Shown one piece after another: positions 8,833 to 15,479 of a DNA stretch of 22,065 bases. Location of the stretch: assembly GCA_017881645.1 (NCBI GenBank), contig JADGQQ010000037.1, positions 1 to 22,065 of the forward strand, in the 5' to 3' direction. This DNA comes from Clostridia bacterium. GTDB taxonomy: Bacteria; Bacillota; Clostridia; Saccharofermentanales; Saccharofermentanaceae. The first letter of the stretch is position 1, and every line of letters begins with the position of its first letter. A model generated the notes under the pieces. That model saw only the letters and a list, made by a program, of their open reading frames with translations, had not been told where the DNA came from and made no database searches. Both the position numbers and the translations under genes were made by a program.

Positions 8833-8910
8833 ATAAACCTCCTCATAGGTACTGCTGCGATTTTGTTCAAGTTCGCGTCACAGTATCATTGCTTTTTAAA
8901 TCATGTTCAT

Positions 8911-8939
8911 ATTCTACATCGAATCAAACCGTCATACAA
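8911..8939 (-). promoter_or_regulatory. Candidate promoter of the HD-domain gene
   Basis: On the minus strand TTGTAT (8939-8934) is followed after 17 bases by TAGAAT (8916-8911). The start would lie about 75 bases upstream of the ATG. The -35 box is mediocre. Confidence 0.4.
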
Positions 8940-9070
8940 TATCAAAGAGATGTGTTCACGACGAAATTATGGCAAAACAAACAAATATAGCCTTCGCACG
9001 AGAATATCCATGTGACATTTTGTCAAAGAAATGAACGCAGAATGTACAAGTTTCACAAATCAGTTCAAAT

Positions 9071-9985
9071 TCATTTTCCGGGTTTTTCCCGCCGGCCCTT
9101 TTTGTCGGCTTTTGAAAGCGGGTGGTAGGAAAGCTGAATGACACGGCGGATGCCGGTAAAGAAAGTTGACATACTGAATGTTTTCGGAAAGTAATGCATC
9201 CGGTTGGTCATGTGCGCCTTACACACCATCTCGATTTCTTCCGGGTACACGCGGCGGGTATGACACATCATATATCCGCCGGTACCCGGCGCCTCAAAGA
9301 AAAACCGGTAATTGGCTCCGTATGCATCACCGAGACCGAGTAAGTGGCCGGTCTCATGTGCGCTGGTCTGCTGAAATTCATGACGGCTGGCTATTTTTTC
9401 CAGAGTCACGTTGCCAGGATACTGCCGGCTCCAGTTCAAATAGAGAGATTCAAACTGCAGATAACGGAAAAATCCCCAGTACCAGCGCCAGGGCGGACTG
9501 ATCACGTGCGCAGGGAATAGACTTCCCCGTGCCAGTTTCACCCGGAAATACTTCTGCATGGGAAATAGTTTGCTGATCTTTCTGGGTCCGTATCGGATAA
9601 ACTCCACAGTGACCCTGACGGACGGAGAAGAAGGCGTAATATCATTATCGGTCGGATCCTCTTCGTTTTGCAGGACTCGAAACCTGGCTTTTGCCATCGC
9701 CCGTTCATAACCGTCGTCGGCCAGCCAGGGAAAATGATATTTTCCAGCCCAGTTGGACCGGACGCCGGCTTCCGAAATATCAGCATACGAAATGTTTGTT
9801 CCCGGGAAATTCATCAGCATATTTTTCGAATAGCGCACAAAAAAACGAATATGCATCTTATTTCCGACAATACGAAGCTGAATGGGCACGCGGGAAATCC
9901 ATCGGTATCGAATGGGATATCGCTGTTCCAGTGTAAATAAGGCATCCTTATGCGGATAGTCAGATTCTGATGGGCGATTCTCCAC
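9071..9985 (-). CDS. Metzincin-like zinc metalloprotease without signal peptide
   Basis: This 304-residue protein carries HETGHLLGLGD (H210, E211, H214, G217, D220), a metzincin-type HExxHxxGxxD zinc site with Asp as the expected third ligand. GGYMM (237-241) about 20 residues later is a good candidate for the Met-turn. The N-terminal 200 residues are rich in aromatic and basic residues and I do not recognise a domain in them. The C-terminus is strongly basic (KADKKGRREKPGK). No signal peptide or membrane helix is visible at the N-terminus, unlike most secreted metzincins. The start is GTG at 9985, supported by TTGGAGAC eight bases upstream. It stands alone, divergent from the mazG operon. 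A peptidase role is likely from the motif; substrate and location are unknown. Confidence 0.7.
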   Translation of the reverse strand: MENRPSESDYPHKDALFTLEQRYPIRYRWISRVPIQLRIVGNKMHIRFFVRYSKNMLMNFPGTNISYADISEAGVRSNWAGKYHFPWLADDGYERAMAKARFRVLQNEEDPTDNDITPSSPSVRVTVEFIRYGPRKISKLFPMQKYFRVKLARGSLFPAHVISPPWRWYWGFFRYLQFESLYLNWSRQYPGNVTLEKIASRHEFQQTSAHETGHLLGLGDAYGANYRFFFEAPGTGGYMMCHTRRVYPEEIEMVCKAHMTNRMHYFPKTFSMSTFFTGIRRVIQLSYHPLSKADKKGRREKPGK

Positions 9986-10038
9986 GGAATGTCTCCAACA
10001 AATTTTTTGAGTAAATCATATGTCACTTTAGGAATTAA

Positions 10039-10047
10039 AGTATATCA
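10039..10047 (-). promoter_or_regulatory. Extended -10 promoter of the metalloprotease gene
   Basis: On the minus strand TGATATACT (10047-10039) is an extended -10 element (TG, one base, TATACT) about 55 bases upstream of the GTG start. No good -35 box is visible, which extended -10 promoters tolerate. Confidence 0.5.
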
Positions 10048-10068
10048 TAAAAAACAACACAGTTGCAG

Positions 10069-10074
10069 TATAAT
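10069..10074 (+). promoter_or_regulatory. -10 box for the leader and the small gene before mazG
   Basis: A perfect TATAAT lies back to back with the minus-strand promoter of the protease. The -35 region is poor (TCATAA at 10045-10050, 18-base spacing). Transcription would start near 10081 and give a leader of about 196 bases to the ATG at 10277. Confidence 0.45.
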
Positions 10075-10101
10075 AGGGATGCTCTTTGCGGTAAAAAAGA
10101 A

Positions 10102-10150
10102 GATACCGACGGGGGGCGTCGGCATCTGTAAGGAGGGTGTTATGAAGTAA
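10102..10150 (+). promoter_or_regulatory. Leader hairpin followed by strong ribosome site and two-codon ORF
   Basis: GATACCGACG (10102-10111) pairs with CGTCGGCATC (10117-10126) with one A-C mismatch and a G-rich 5-base loop. It is followed by AAGGAGG (10130-10136), well placed for ATG-AAG-TAA (10142-10150). The frame of this tiny ORF is the frame of the downstream 85-codon gene, with no other stop between. The pattern could be a regulatory leader peptide or a nonsense-interrupted original N-terminus. Confidence 0.5.
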
Positions 10151-10263
10151 GGAGTGTTCCTTTATCAAGAACATCTTTATTGTAACAATCAATTGTTTCA
10201 AACGGGTGCTATTCCGGTGAATAAATTGTTAATGAGGGTGGGCAGATTTGCGGCGAAACACCC

Positions 10264-10270
10264 GGAGGAG
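10264..10270 (+). promoter_or_regulatory. Ribosome-binding site deciding the small-gene start
   Basis: GGAGGAG lies 6 bases before the ATG at 10277. It is stronger than anything before the other in-frame starts (GTG 10154, ATG 10232), so it favours the 85-codon reading. Confidence 0.7.
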
Positions 10271-10276
10271 ATCAAA

Positions 10277-10534
10277 ATGAGACTCGAAGGCAAACTTTTT
10301 AAAGCAAATCTTATGATGCGCGAGGCAGTTGTAACTCGCGACGACCCGGCGCTGTCCTTTGTCAAGGAGCTGGAACTGTCGCTGATCGATCTATGTCATG
10401 TTCTTGACGCCCCGATTCCGCTTTGGCTCTCGAAAAACACACATGAATTTGCAGCTTTCCGCCAGACCATTTTCTTCAGCGACCAATACACGGAAATCGT
10501 ACATTTTGACCGTTTCCAAATTCGTCTGATATGA
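10277..10534 (+). CDS. Small conserved-type hypothetical protein upstream of mazG
   Basis: This 85-residue soluble protein begins MRLEGKLFKANLMMREAV. It contains ALSFVKELELSLIDLCHVLD, then IPLWLSKNTHEF and the C-terminal FDRFQIRLI. I do not assign a function. The pattern (basic N-terminal strand, helix, P-x-W-L segment, aromatic strand ending) reminds me of uncharacterised small proteins of Clostridia, but I cannot verify this. It has no membrane segment and no cysteine pair. I chose ATG 10277 for its ribosome-binding site. Longer in-frame starts at GTG 10154 or ATG 10232 would add up to 41 residues, and a further frame reaches ATG 10142 through one TAA. It lies 43 bases before mazG with no terminator between, so it is probably co-transcribed with mazG and rqcP. 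Confidence 0.7.
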   Translation: MRLEGKLFKANLMMREAVVTRDDPALSFVKELELSLIDLCHVLDAPIPLWLSKNTHEFAAFRQTIFFSDQYTEIVHFDRFQIRLI

Positions 10535-10577
10535 TATTCATTGAGCTTCAAATCGCGGAAAAAGAAGGAGAACGGAC

Positions 10578-11456
10578 ATGACAGAGTTCGATATATCCCT
10601 TCAGGGGGAAACCCAGTACACCATAGAAGATTTCATAGCCGTTATACGGCGTCTGCTGGCGCCTGACGGATGCCCGTGGGATCGCGTGCAGACGCATGCA
10701 TCCCTTCGGCAGAATCTGATTGAGGAAGCCTACGAGACCGTGGACGCAATCGATTCCGGACACACGGACCGCATAAAGGACGAACTCGGCGATGTATTGC
10801 TGCAGGTTGTTTTTCATGCGGCGCTCGCAGAACGGGACGGAGAATTCACATTTACGGATATTACCGACAATATCAGCCGCAAACTCATTTCGCGCCATTC
10901 ACATGTTTTCGGGAGCGACGAAGCGGATTCACCGGACGCAGTGATCTCGGTATGGGACAAAAATAAGATGCGGGAGAAGGGACACTCGACGTTCGCTCAG
11001 ACCCTGACTGACGTGCCTTCGGGACTCCCGGCACTGATGCGCGGCGAAAAACTTCAGAAACGTGCTGCAAAAGCAGGCTTTGACTGGCCGGACGCACAGG
11101 GCGCACTCGAAAAAGTAAAAGAAGAAATGCTGGAAATTGAAGAGGTCCTGTCCAGAAACGGGAGACCTCTCTACAATAAACTGCATGCTGAAAGTGATTT
11201 CGAAGTATACGACGAAGTGGAATCCGAAGTGGGCGATCTGCTGTTTGCCGCAGTTAACTACGCCCGGCTTCTGGGCATCGATCCCGAAACGGCGCTGAAC
11301 CGGACAAACGCGAAATTCGTCCGGCGATTCGGCGCAGTAGAGGTCCTCGCCGAAGCGGACGGAAAGAATCTTACGAATATGACACTGGAAGAAATGGATC
11401 AGCTTTGGGACCTTGTGAAAGCAAAAGAAAAAGGAGATACATTGCATGAGACTTGA
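10578..11456 (+). CDS. mazG: Nucleoside triphosphate pyrophosphohydrolase MazG
   Basis: MazG hydrolyses (d)NTPs to the monophosphate and pyrophosphate and is a cytoplasmic house-cleaning or stringent-response modulator. This 292-residue protein has the full two-domain MazG layout. CPWD (32-35) is followed by the metal-binding helix LIEEAYE (E49, E50, E53) and the second helix DELGD (E69, D72) with LLQVVFH. The C-terminal copy shows EEMLEIEE and EVESEVGDLL, then the conserved FVRRF near residue 257. B. subtilis YabN has an additional N-terminal methylase-like domain, which is absent here. AGAAGGAG lies 8 bases before the ATG. Its end overlaps the start of rqcP by 11 bases, implying translational coupling. 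Confidence 0.95.
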   Translation: MTEFDISLQGETQYTIEDFIAVIRRLLAPDGCPWDRVQTHASLRQNLIEEAYETVDAIDSGHTDRIKDELGDVLLQVVFHAALAERDGEFTFTDITDNISRKLISRHSHVFGSDEADSPDAVISVWDKNKMREKGHSTFAQTLTDVPSGLPALMRGEKLQKRAAKAGFDWPDAQGALEKVKEEMLEIEEVLSRNGRPLYNKLHAESDFEVYDEVESEVGDLLFAAVNYARLLGIDPETALNRTNAKFVRRFGAVEVLAEADGKNLTNMTLEEMDQLWDLVKAKEKGDTLHET

Positions 11457-11703
11457 TAAATTTCTAAAAGTTTCCCGCGTGGTTAAGAGAAGAACCGTCG
11501 CGAATGAGGTCTGTTCCGCAGGTCGTGTTTCGATAAACGGGCGCACGGCCAAACCGTCAGCCGAAGTAAAAGTGGATGATATTTTGGAGATCGGCTTCGG
11601 CAACGGAAAAACGCGTATCCGGATTCTGAATATACAGGAGACCGTTCGCAAGGAAAAGGCAGCGGAAATGTACGAAATTCTCTCCGGACAGGAAATCGAA
11701 TAG
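11446..11703 (+). CDS. rqcP: S4-domain RNA-binding protein RqcP (YabO/Hsp15 type)
   Basis: This 85-residue protein is a single S4 domain. MRLDKFLKVSRVVKRRTVA carries the typical basic RNA-contact helix, followed by AGRVSINGRTAKPSAEVKVDDIL. RqcP binds the stalled 60S-like 50S-peptidyl-tRNA complex and assists RqcH in adding C-terminal alanine tails in ribosome quality control. Length and gene order after mazG match B. subtilis yabO. The ATG lies inside the 3' end of mazG (11-base overlap), preceded by AAAGGAGA. In Bacillus yabP and yabQ follow; here the next gene is divIC, after a gap of 189 bases. Confidence 0.93.
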   Translation: MRLDKFLKVSRVVKRRTVANEVCSAGRVSINGRTAKPSAEVKVDDILEIGFGNGKTRIRILNIQETVRKEKAAEMYEILSGQEIE

Positions 11704-11892
11704 GGGATACAAAACGCGTCCGCTCGTTACGCAGACGTTACACAGCGATTACATATTCTCGAAAACCGAACAAAACGGGCAGATCAGACTCCTCAATGGA
11801 GTAGGAAGCGTTGCCTCTCCGCGTACATATCGGTAAAATAACAAGTATAAGTTGGGGATTTTCGCAAACCCCAGGTACAGCGGAGACCGAGA
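11704..11892 (+). other. Intergenic region with divIC promoter and two small hairpins
   Basis: No coding sequence is visible. A 5-bp hairpin ACTCC/GGAGT (11788-11802) has no T-run, so it is not a convincing terminator. The divIC promoter follows. Within the leader, TGGGG (11853-11857) pairs with CCCCA (11869-11873), with an inner TTT/AAA match around a TCGC loop, ending 8 bases before the ribosome-binding site. Confidence 0.5.
11811..11839 (+). promoter_or_regulatory. Promoter of divIC
   Basis: TTGCCT (11811-11816) and TAAAAT (11834-11839) are 17 bases apart. The transcript would start near 11846 and carry a leader of about 47 bases, which includes the TGGGG/CCCCA hairpin. Confidence 0.6.
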
Positions 11893-12225
11893 ATGAGCAA
11901 AGTTCATGCAGGAAAAACTGGCAGGAAACAAAAAGGCGCAAGCGGGTCGCCCGCAATACGCGTCATCGTCGTGCTGTTCTTTATTCTGCTGTTTGCAGTC
12001 GGCGCATCCATGTACATGAATCAGAACATCTCGCTGCAGCGTATCTCTTCGCAGTCGGAAAAGCTGGCTGAAAAGCAGGAAGCCGCCATCCAGGCCAACG
12101 AAGATGCAAAAAGCATTGAAAAGAAAGTCGGATCCGATGCGTATACGGAAGAAATGGCCAGAAATCAATTGGGCATGGTGAAGACCGGCGAGACTATTTT
12201 CGACACAACGGGCAAAAATTCTTAG
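11893..12225 (+). CDS. divIC: Septum formation initiator DivIC/FtsB family
   Basis: This 110-residue protein has a short basic cytoplasmic tail, one membrane helix (about residues 21-42) and an extracytoplasmic coiled coil (about 45-75, heptad-like LQRISSQSEKLAEKQEA). The typical FtsB/DivIC ending follows: EEMARNQLGMVKTGETIF. DivIC pairs with FtsL and DivIB in the divisome to activate septal peptidoglycan synthesis. GGAGA (11882-11886) precedes the ATG by 6 bases. Its position after mazG-rqcP is the Firmicutes order. The TAG stop overlaps the stop codon of the convergent recR gene by 4 bases, and no terminator separates the two. Confidence 0.9.
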   Translation: MSKVHAGKTGRKQKGASGSPAIRVIVVLFFILLFAVGASMYMNQNISLQRISSQSEKLAEKQEAAIQANEDAKSIEKKVGSDAYTEEMARNQLGMVKTGETIFDTTGKNS

Positions 12226-12824
12226 AATTCATGACGGGCGCGCATCGCTTTTGAAAGCGTGACATCGTCGGCAAACTCCAGATCAGAACCCATAGGAAGC
12301 CCCGAGGCAATTCGCGTTACGCGGATACCGGAGGGCTTTAAAAGTCTGGAAATATACATTGCGGTTGCCTCGCCCTCGGCGGTCTGGTTGGTTGCAATAA
12401 TAACTTCCCTGACGCCGGGATTGCCCTGAAGGCGAGTAATGAGTTCCTTGAGCTTGATCTGATCAAGCCCAACATTCTGCATGGGAGAATAGACGCCGTG
12501 CAGCACGTGATACTGTCCCTGATAATCACGCATGCGCTCCATCGTCGCAACATCGCGGGGATTTTCGACTACACAGATCGTAGTGGAATCCCGGTGTGTA
12601 TCTGAACAGATATCACAGGGATCCTTGTCCGTAAAATTCTGACAGACGGAACACAGACGCGTAGATTCTCTCGCTTCCGTAAGTGCACCTGCAAGATCCG
12701 CAACCTGTTCGGACGGCAGGGACAAAATATGGAAAGCCAGACGCTGTGCAGATTTATGTCCGATTCCCGGAAGCTTGCCTAACTCGGAAATGAGCTTGGC
12801 TACCGAAGGCGAATATCTTGCCAT
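12222..12824 (-). CDS. recR: Recombination mediator RecR
   Basis: RecR works with RecO (and RecF) to load RecA on SSB-coated gapped DNA. This 200-residue protein has the standard length and order. The N-terminal HhH segment is LGKLPGIGHKSAQRLAFHIL; the zinc finger is C58, C61, C70, C73; the TOPRIM domain begins ICVVENPRDV (about 83) and includes IIATNQTAEGEATA. The C-terminal Walker-B-like part reads RIASGLPMGSDLEFADDVTLSKA. GGGAG precedes the ATG, 18 bases after the ybaB stop. It is the last gene of dnaX-ybaB-recR. Confidence 0.97.
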   Translation of the reverse strand: MARYSPSVAKLISELGKLPGIGHKSAQRLAFHILSLPSEQVADLAGALTEARESTRLCSVCQNFTDKDPCDICSDTHRDSTTICVVENPRDVATMERMRDYQGQYHVLHGVYSPMQNVGLDQIKLKELITRLQGNPGVREVIIATNQTAEGEATAMYISRLLKPSGIRVTRIASGLPMGSDLEFADDVTLSKAMRARHEF

Positions 12825-12842
12825 GTCATATACTCCCGGTAA

Positions 12843-13187
12843 TCAGAACGGCATTCTCACGCCGCCGGTTACCTCATTCATGCGGGATGATGAGAATTCT
12901 TCAAGCTTTCTGGAAGCTTCATTGAAAGCGGCTGCAATTAAGTCCTGCAGCATTTCAACGTCGGTCGGATCGACCGCTTGCGGATCAATCGTAATCGATT
13001 TGAGCAGATGATCTCCGCCGAGCGCTACTTTTACGACGCCTCCGCCGGAAGTTGCTTCAATGACCGCATTCTTTACTTCTTCCTGGACACGCTCAACTTC
13101 GCGCTGCATTTTCTGAGCCTGCTGAAGAAGCTGCCCCATATTTCCGCCGCCCATGCTTGGAGCTCCGTGAAAACCACCCTTTGCCAT
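12843..13187 (-). CDS. YbaB/EbfC family nucleoid-associated protein
   Basis: This 114-residue protein is of the YbaB/EbfC family, small dimeric DNA-binding proteins usually encoded between dnaX and recR. A Gly/Met-rich N-terminus (GGFHGAPSMGGGNMGQLLQQ) leads into the long helix QAQKMQREVERVQEEVKN. The conserved strand region is IEATSGGGVVKVALGGDHLL, followed by ITIDPQAVDPTDVEMLQDLI and a C-terminal helix. AGGAGGAA gives a strong ribosome site 7 bases before the ATG. It starts 48 bases after the dnaX stop and ends 18 bases before recR, so the three genes are one operon. Confidence 0.95.
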   Translation of the reverse strand: MAKGGFHGAPSMGGGNMGQLLQQAQKMQREVERVQEEVKNAVIEATSGGGVVKVALGGDHLLKSITIDPQAVDPTDVEMLQDLIAAAFNEASRKLEEFSSSRMNEVTGGVRMPF

Positions 13188-13235
13188 AATCGTATTCCTC
13201 CTGTTGTTGTCGTATTCCCCTTTGGGGTTATTGCA

Positions 13236-15221
13236 TTATAGACGATCTATTGTCTCGACCGGAATCCCGGCCGATTCAGTGAACGCAAGCATCTGTGCTA
13301 CCCATTCCGGCTGAGGCGGTGCGGCAGATACGCTGGACTCCGAAGAACGGTTCTTACTTTCCTTTCCATCTCTTTGTGCTTCAGTGAGCACCTCGACGGA
13401 ACGTATTCCAGTCATCAGGGTCATAATGTCCTTATTGATTTTCTTATAATCCGGCCGCTGTGTCAAATTGTCCGCATATAACTTCATATGATCGGGAAAA
13501 ACAATGCGAAGGACGTGATCTGTCTCCGAAATACTGGCCTTCTTCAGCTGCAGATAGTCTGAAAAAAGAGTGTCTTCCCACTTGTGAAGAAGTGCGGCCC
13601 ATAATTCTGACAGCGGCAGCATTCGCGAGGAGGCTGTTTCCGGAGATGAATCCACAGCCGCGGCTGTGGTCAGCGGAGCGCCCGCGTGTACGGGAGGCGG
13701 AAGTGACGAATCTGCTATATGAAGCGGAATGAAAAAATCGTCGGAGCGGGAGGGGATTGGGTCTTCCATCGGAGGCGGAATCGGGTCTTCCATCGGAGGC
13801 GGAACCGGGTCTTCCATCGGAGGCGGAACAAAAGAATCATCCGCCGGAGTACAGAAGATAGAATCATCGATCGGCGGCGGGGCCATATAGGAACGCCTGC
13901 CGCCTTCGGCTGCCGCAGCCGCCGGAGCAGTCGGTACAATCGGAGCAGCCGGAGCAGCCGGTACAGCCGGAGCAATCGGTACAGTCGGAGCAGCTTTTGC
14001 CGGAGAGGAGGGGACAGAAGAAATGACGGGCGAAGATACGGCGGCACCTTGAACGGCCTGCGGTTTTGGCGGCTGCGTTGCTTGCTGAACCGGGCGCGCC
14101 GTGCCGGATGGAACGGAAGCTTTTCCGGAGACGGGTTCATCCGCACCAAAGCTAAGAAGCGCAATCTCAAAAGAGGTCCGCATATCGGGAGACCATTTCA
14201 GTTCGGAAACCAGACCGGACAGTTTCGTTACTGCGTAAACAAGTGTCTCCGCTGTGGTACGTCCGGCAAGTTCCTGCATTCTGGCCATAGAATCGGATGT
14301 AGCCTGTACCAGATTTCGCGGGTCCTGCGTGACCCGGACGACCATAAGATCCCGAAAATAGTGAGCGAGATCCAGAGTGAACCGGATCATGTCGCGTCCA
14401 TCCATGACAAGCTGCTCAGCCAAAGCGATAATTTGACCTGCATCATTCGTCAAAAGAGCTTCTGCCATGGAGCCCAGGAAAGAATCATCCACAACACCGG
14501 TAATTAAGAGAACATCGTCACGAGTAATTTGTCGCGAAATTCCGTTGCTTACCTGATCAAACAGCGAGATAGCATCGCGAAGCGCGCCGTCGGATAAGTT
14601 AGCGATGGTGACCAGCGCGTCGTTATCAATGGACACATGCTGTGCATCGGCAATCAGCTGCAGGCGTTCAACAATGCTTGAGACGGAAATTCGACGAAAA
14701 TCGTATCTCTGGCAGCGCGAAATGATGGTTGCGGGGATTCTGTGAGGTTCCGTAGTAGCCAGCAGAAAAATAGCATGGGCCGGGGGTTCTTCCAATGTCT
14801 TCAGCAAAGCGTTGAAAGCGCCGCCGGACAACATATGTACTTCATCAATAATGTACACTTTATATTTGGCGAGTGACGGGAGGAACATAACCTCATCACA
14901 TATCCGGCGGATATTATCCACGCTGTTGTTTGAGGCTGCATCCATCTCGATGACATCCATCAGTGTGTTGTCAAGAATACCGCGGCAGATCATACAGGAA
15001 TTGCAGGGGTTGCCGTTCTGTGGGGAGAGACAGTTGACTGCTCTCGAAAAAATCTTCGCAATGGAGGTTTTTCCGGTTCCGCGAGTCCCGCAGAAAAGAT
15101 AAGCATGAGCGATCTGACCGGAAATAATCGACTGCCGAAGCGCCGCAACCGCGTGCTTCTGTTCGACGATTTCATCAAAGTTTGCAGGTCGAAACTGCCG
15201 ATACAATGCCACGTGTCCCAT
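13236..15221 (-). CDS. dnaX: DNA polymerase III subunit gamma/tau (clamp loader)
   Basis: DnaX is the ATPase of the clamp loader that places the sliding clamp on primed DNA. The 661-residue product has Walker A GTRGTGKT (45-52), zinc ligands C64, C73, C76, C79, the DEVH box (126-129), LLKTLEEPP, the sensor region FLLATTEPHRIPATIISRCQ, and domain III to about residue 370. A long Pro/Ala linker follows (about 411-436) and an acidic repeat PPPMEDP(I/V) near 465-490, then a folded C-terminal domain typical of tau. The start at ATG 15221 (MGHVALYRQFRP) is fixed by GGGAGGAT upstream; a longer frame would run into the SRP RNA gene. No convincing frameshift signal for a short gamma form was identified. 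Confidence 0.95.
   Translation of the reverse strand: MGHVALYRQFRPANFDEIVEQKHAVAALRQSIISGQIAHAYLFCGTRGTGKTSIAKIFSRAVNCLSPQNGNPCNSCMICRGILDNTLMDVIEMDAASNNSVDNIRRICDEVMFLPSLAKYKVYIIDEVHMLSGGAFNALLKTLEEPPAHAIFLLATTEPHRIPATIISRCQRYDFRRISVSSIVERLQLIADAQHVSIDNDALVTIANLSDGALRDAISLFDQVSNGISRQITRDDVLLITGVVDDSFLGSMAEALLTNDAGQIIALAEQLVMDGRDMIRFTLDLAHYFRDLMVVRVTQDPRNLVQATSDSMARMQELAGRTTAETLVYAVTKLSGLVSELKWSPDMRTSFEIALLSFGADEPVSGKASVPSGTARPVQQATQPPKPQAVQGAAVSSPVISSVPSSPAKAAPTVPIAPAVPAAPAAPIVPTAPAAAAAEGGRRSYMAPPPIDDSIFCTPADDSFVPPPMEDPVPPPMEDPIPPPMEDPIPSRSDDFFIPLHIADSSLPPPVHAGAPLTTAAAVDSSPETASSRMLPLSELWAALLHKWEDTLFSDYLQLKKASISETDHVLRIVFPDHMKLYADNLTQRPDYKKINKDIMTLMTGIRSVEVLTEAQRDGKESKNRSSESSVSAAPPQPEWVAQMLAFTESAGIPVETIDRL
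13759..13830. repeat. 24-bp tandem repeat inside dnaX
   Basis: Three near-identical 24-base units (starting at 13759, 13783 and 13807) differ at few positions. They encode the octapeptide PPPMEDPI/V in the tau linker. The unit length is a multiple of three, so copy-number change keeps the frame. Confidence 0.85.
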
Positions 15222-15278
15222 AGGCTTCGATCCTCCCGGAGTTGGATTTCTTATGAATGAAAGAAAACCGTAAAAAAA

Positions 15279-15419
15279 CGTCCCGTCTGGACTGCAGTTG
15301 GAGCAGGCACCCCCGCGGCGCAAGTGAGGGACCGCTTACTGCTGCTTCCTTCCGGACCTGACAGGGTTCACGGGTCACATCGCACGGGACCCACCGCCAA
15401 CTGCAGACCAGATGGGACG
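15279..15419 (-). ncRNA. ffs: Signal recognition particle RNA (4.5S-like, small bacterial type)
   Basis: The minus strand reads GTCAGGTCCGGAAGGAAGCA (15362-15343), the universally conserved Ffh-binding loop with its GGAA tetraloop. The flanks form a long closing stem: CGTCCCATCTGGTCTGCAG (from 15419) pairs with CTGCAGTCCAGACGGGACG (ending 15279), with few mismatches. A run of seven T residues (15278-15272) follows, so the terminal stem doubles as terminator. At about 140 nt it lacks the Alu domain of Bacillus scRNA. Together with Ffh this RNA targets membrane proteins. Placement just before dnaX is common. The exact 5' end is uncertain, since the promoter would start transcription about 14-20 bases further upstream. 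Confidence 0.95.
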
Positions 15420-15439
15420 TAAGATAAAAATGTGAATCG

Positions 15440-15448
15440 ATTATAACA
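15440..15448 (-). promoter_or_regulatory. Extended -10 promoter of the SRP RNA
   Basis: Minus-strand TGTTATAAT (15448-15440) is a consensus extended -10. A -35 box is not clear. Transcription would begin near 15433, so a short 5' leader may be trimmed from the SRP RNA. Confidence 0.6.
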
Positions 15449-15479
15449 TAAAAAACAAGTACGTGCGAAACGAGTTGCT

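Noticed and set aside
11785..11805. Terminator after rqcP
   Set aside because: The ACTCC/GGAGT stem is only 5 bp and is followed by purines and GC, not a T-run.
13715..14170. Possible dnaX frameshift site at a T6C run (near 13730) with a +1-frame stop eight codons later
   Set aside because: T-TTT-TTC is a slippery heptamer for -1 shifting, but -1 leads into a long open stretch, whereas the quick stop needs +1. No stem or upstream Shine-Dalgarno stimulator was found, so it is not convincing.
13719..14507. 262-codon plus-strand frame opposite dnaX
   Set aside because: The Arg/Asn/Ser-rich repetitive product mirrors the repeat-coding dnaX linker, with no ribosome site or recognisable domain.
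15222..15323. Upstream extension of the dnaX frame
   Set aside because: It runs into the SRP RNA gene, and MGHVALYRQFRP after a strong ribosome site is the standard dnaX start.
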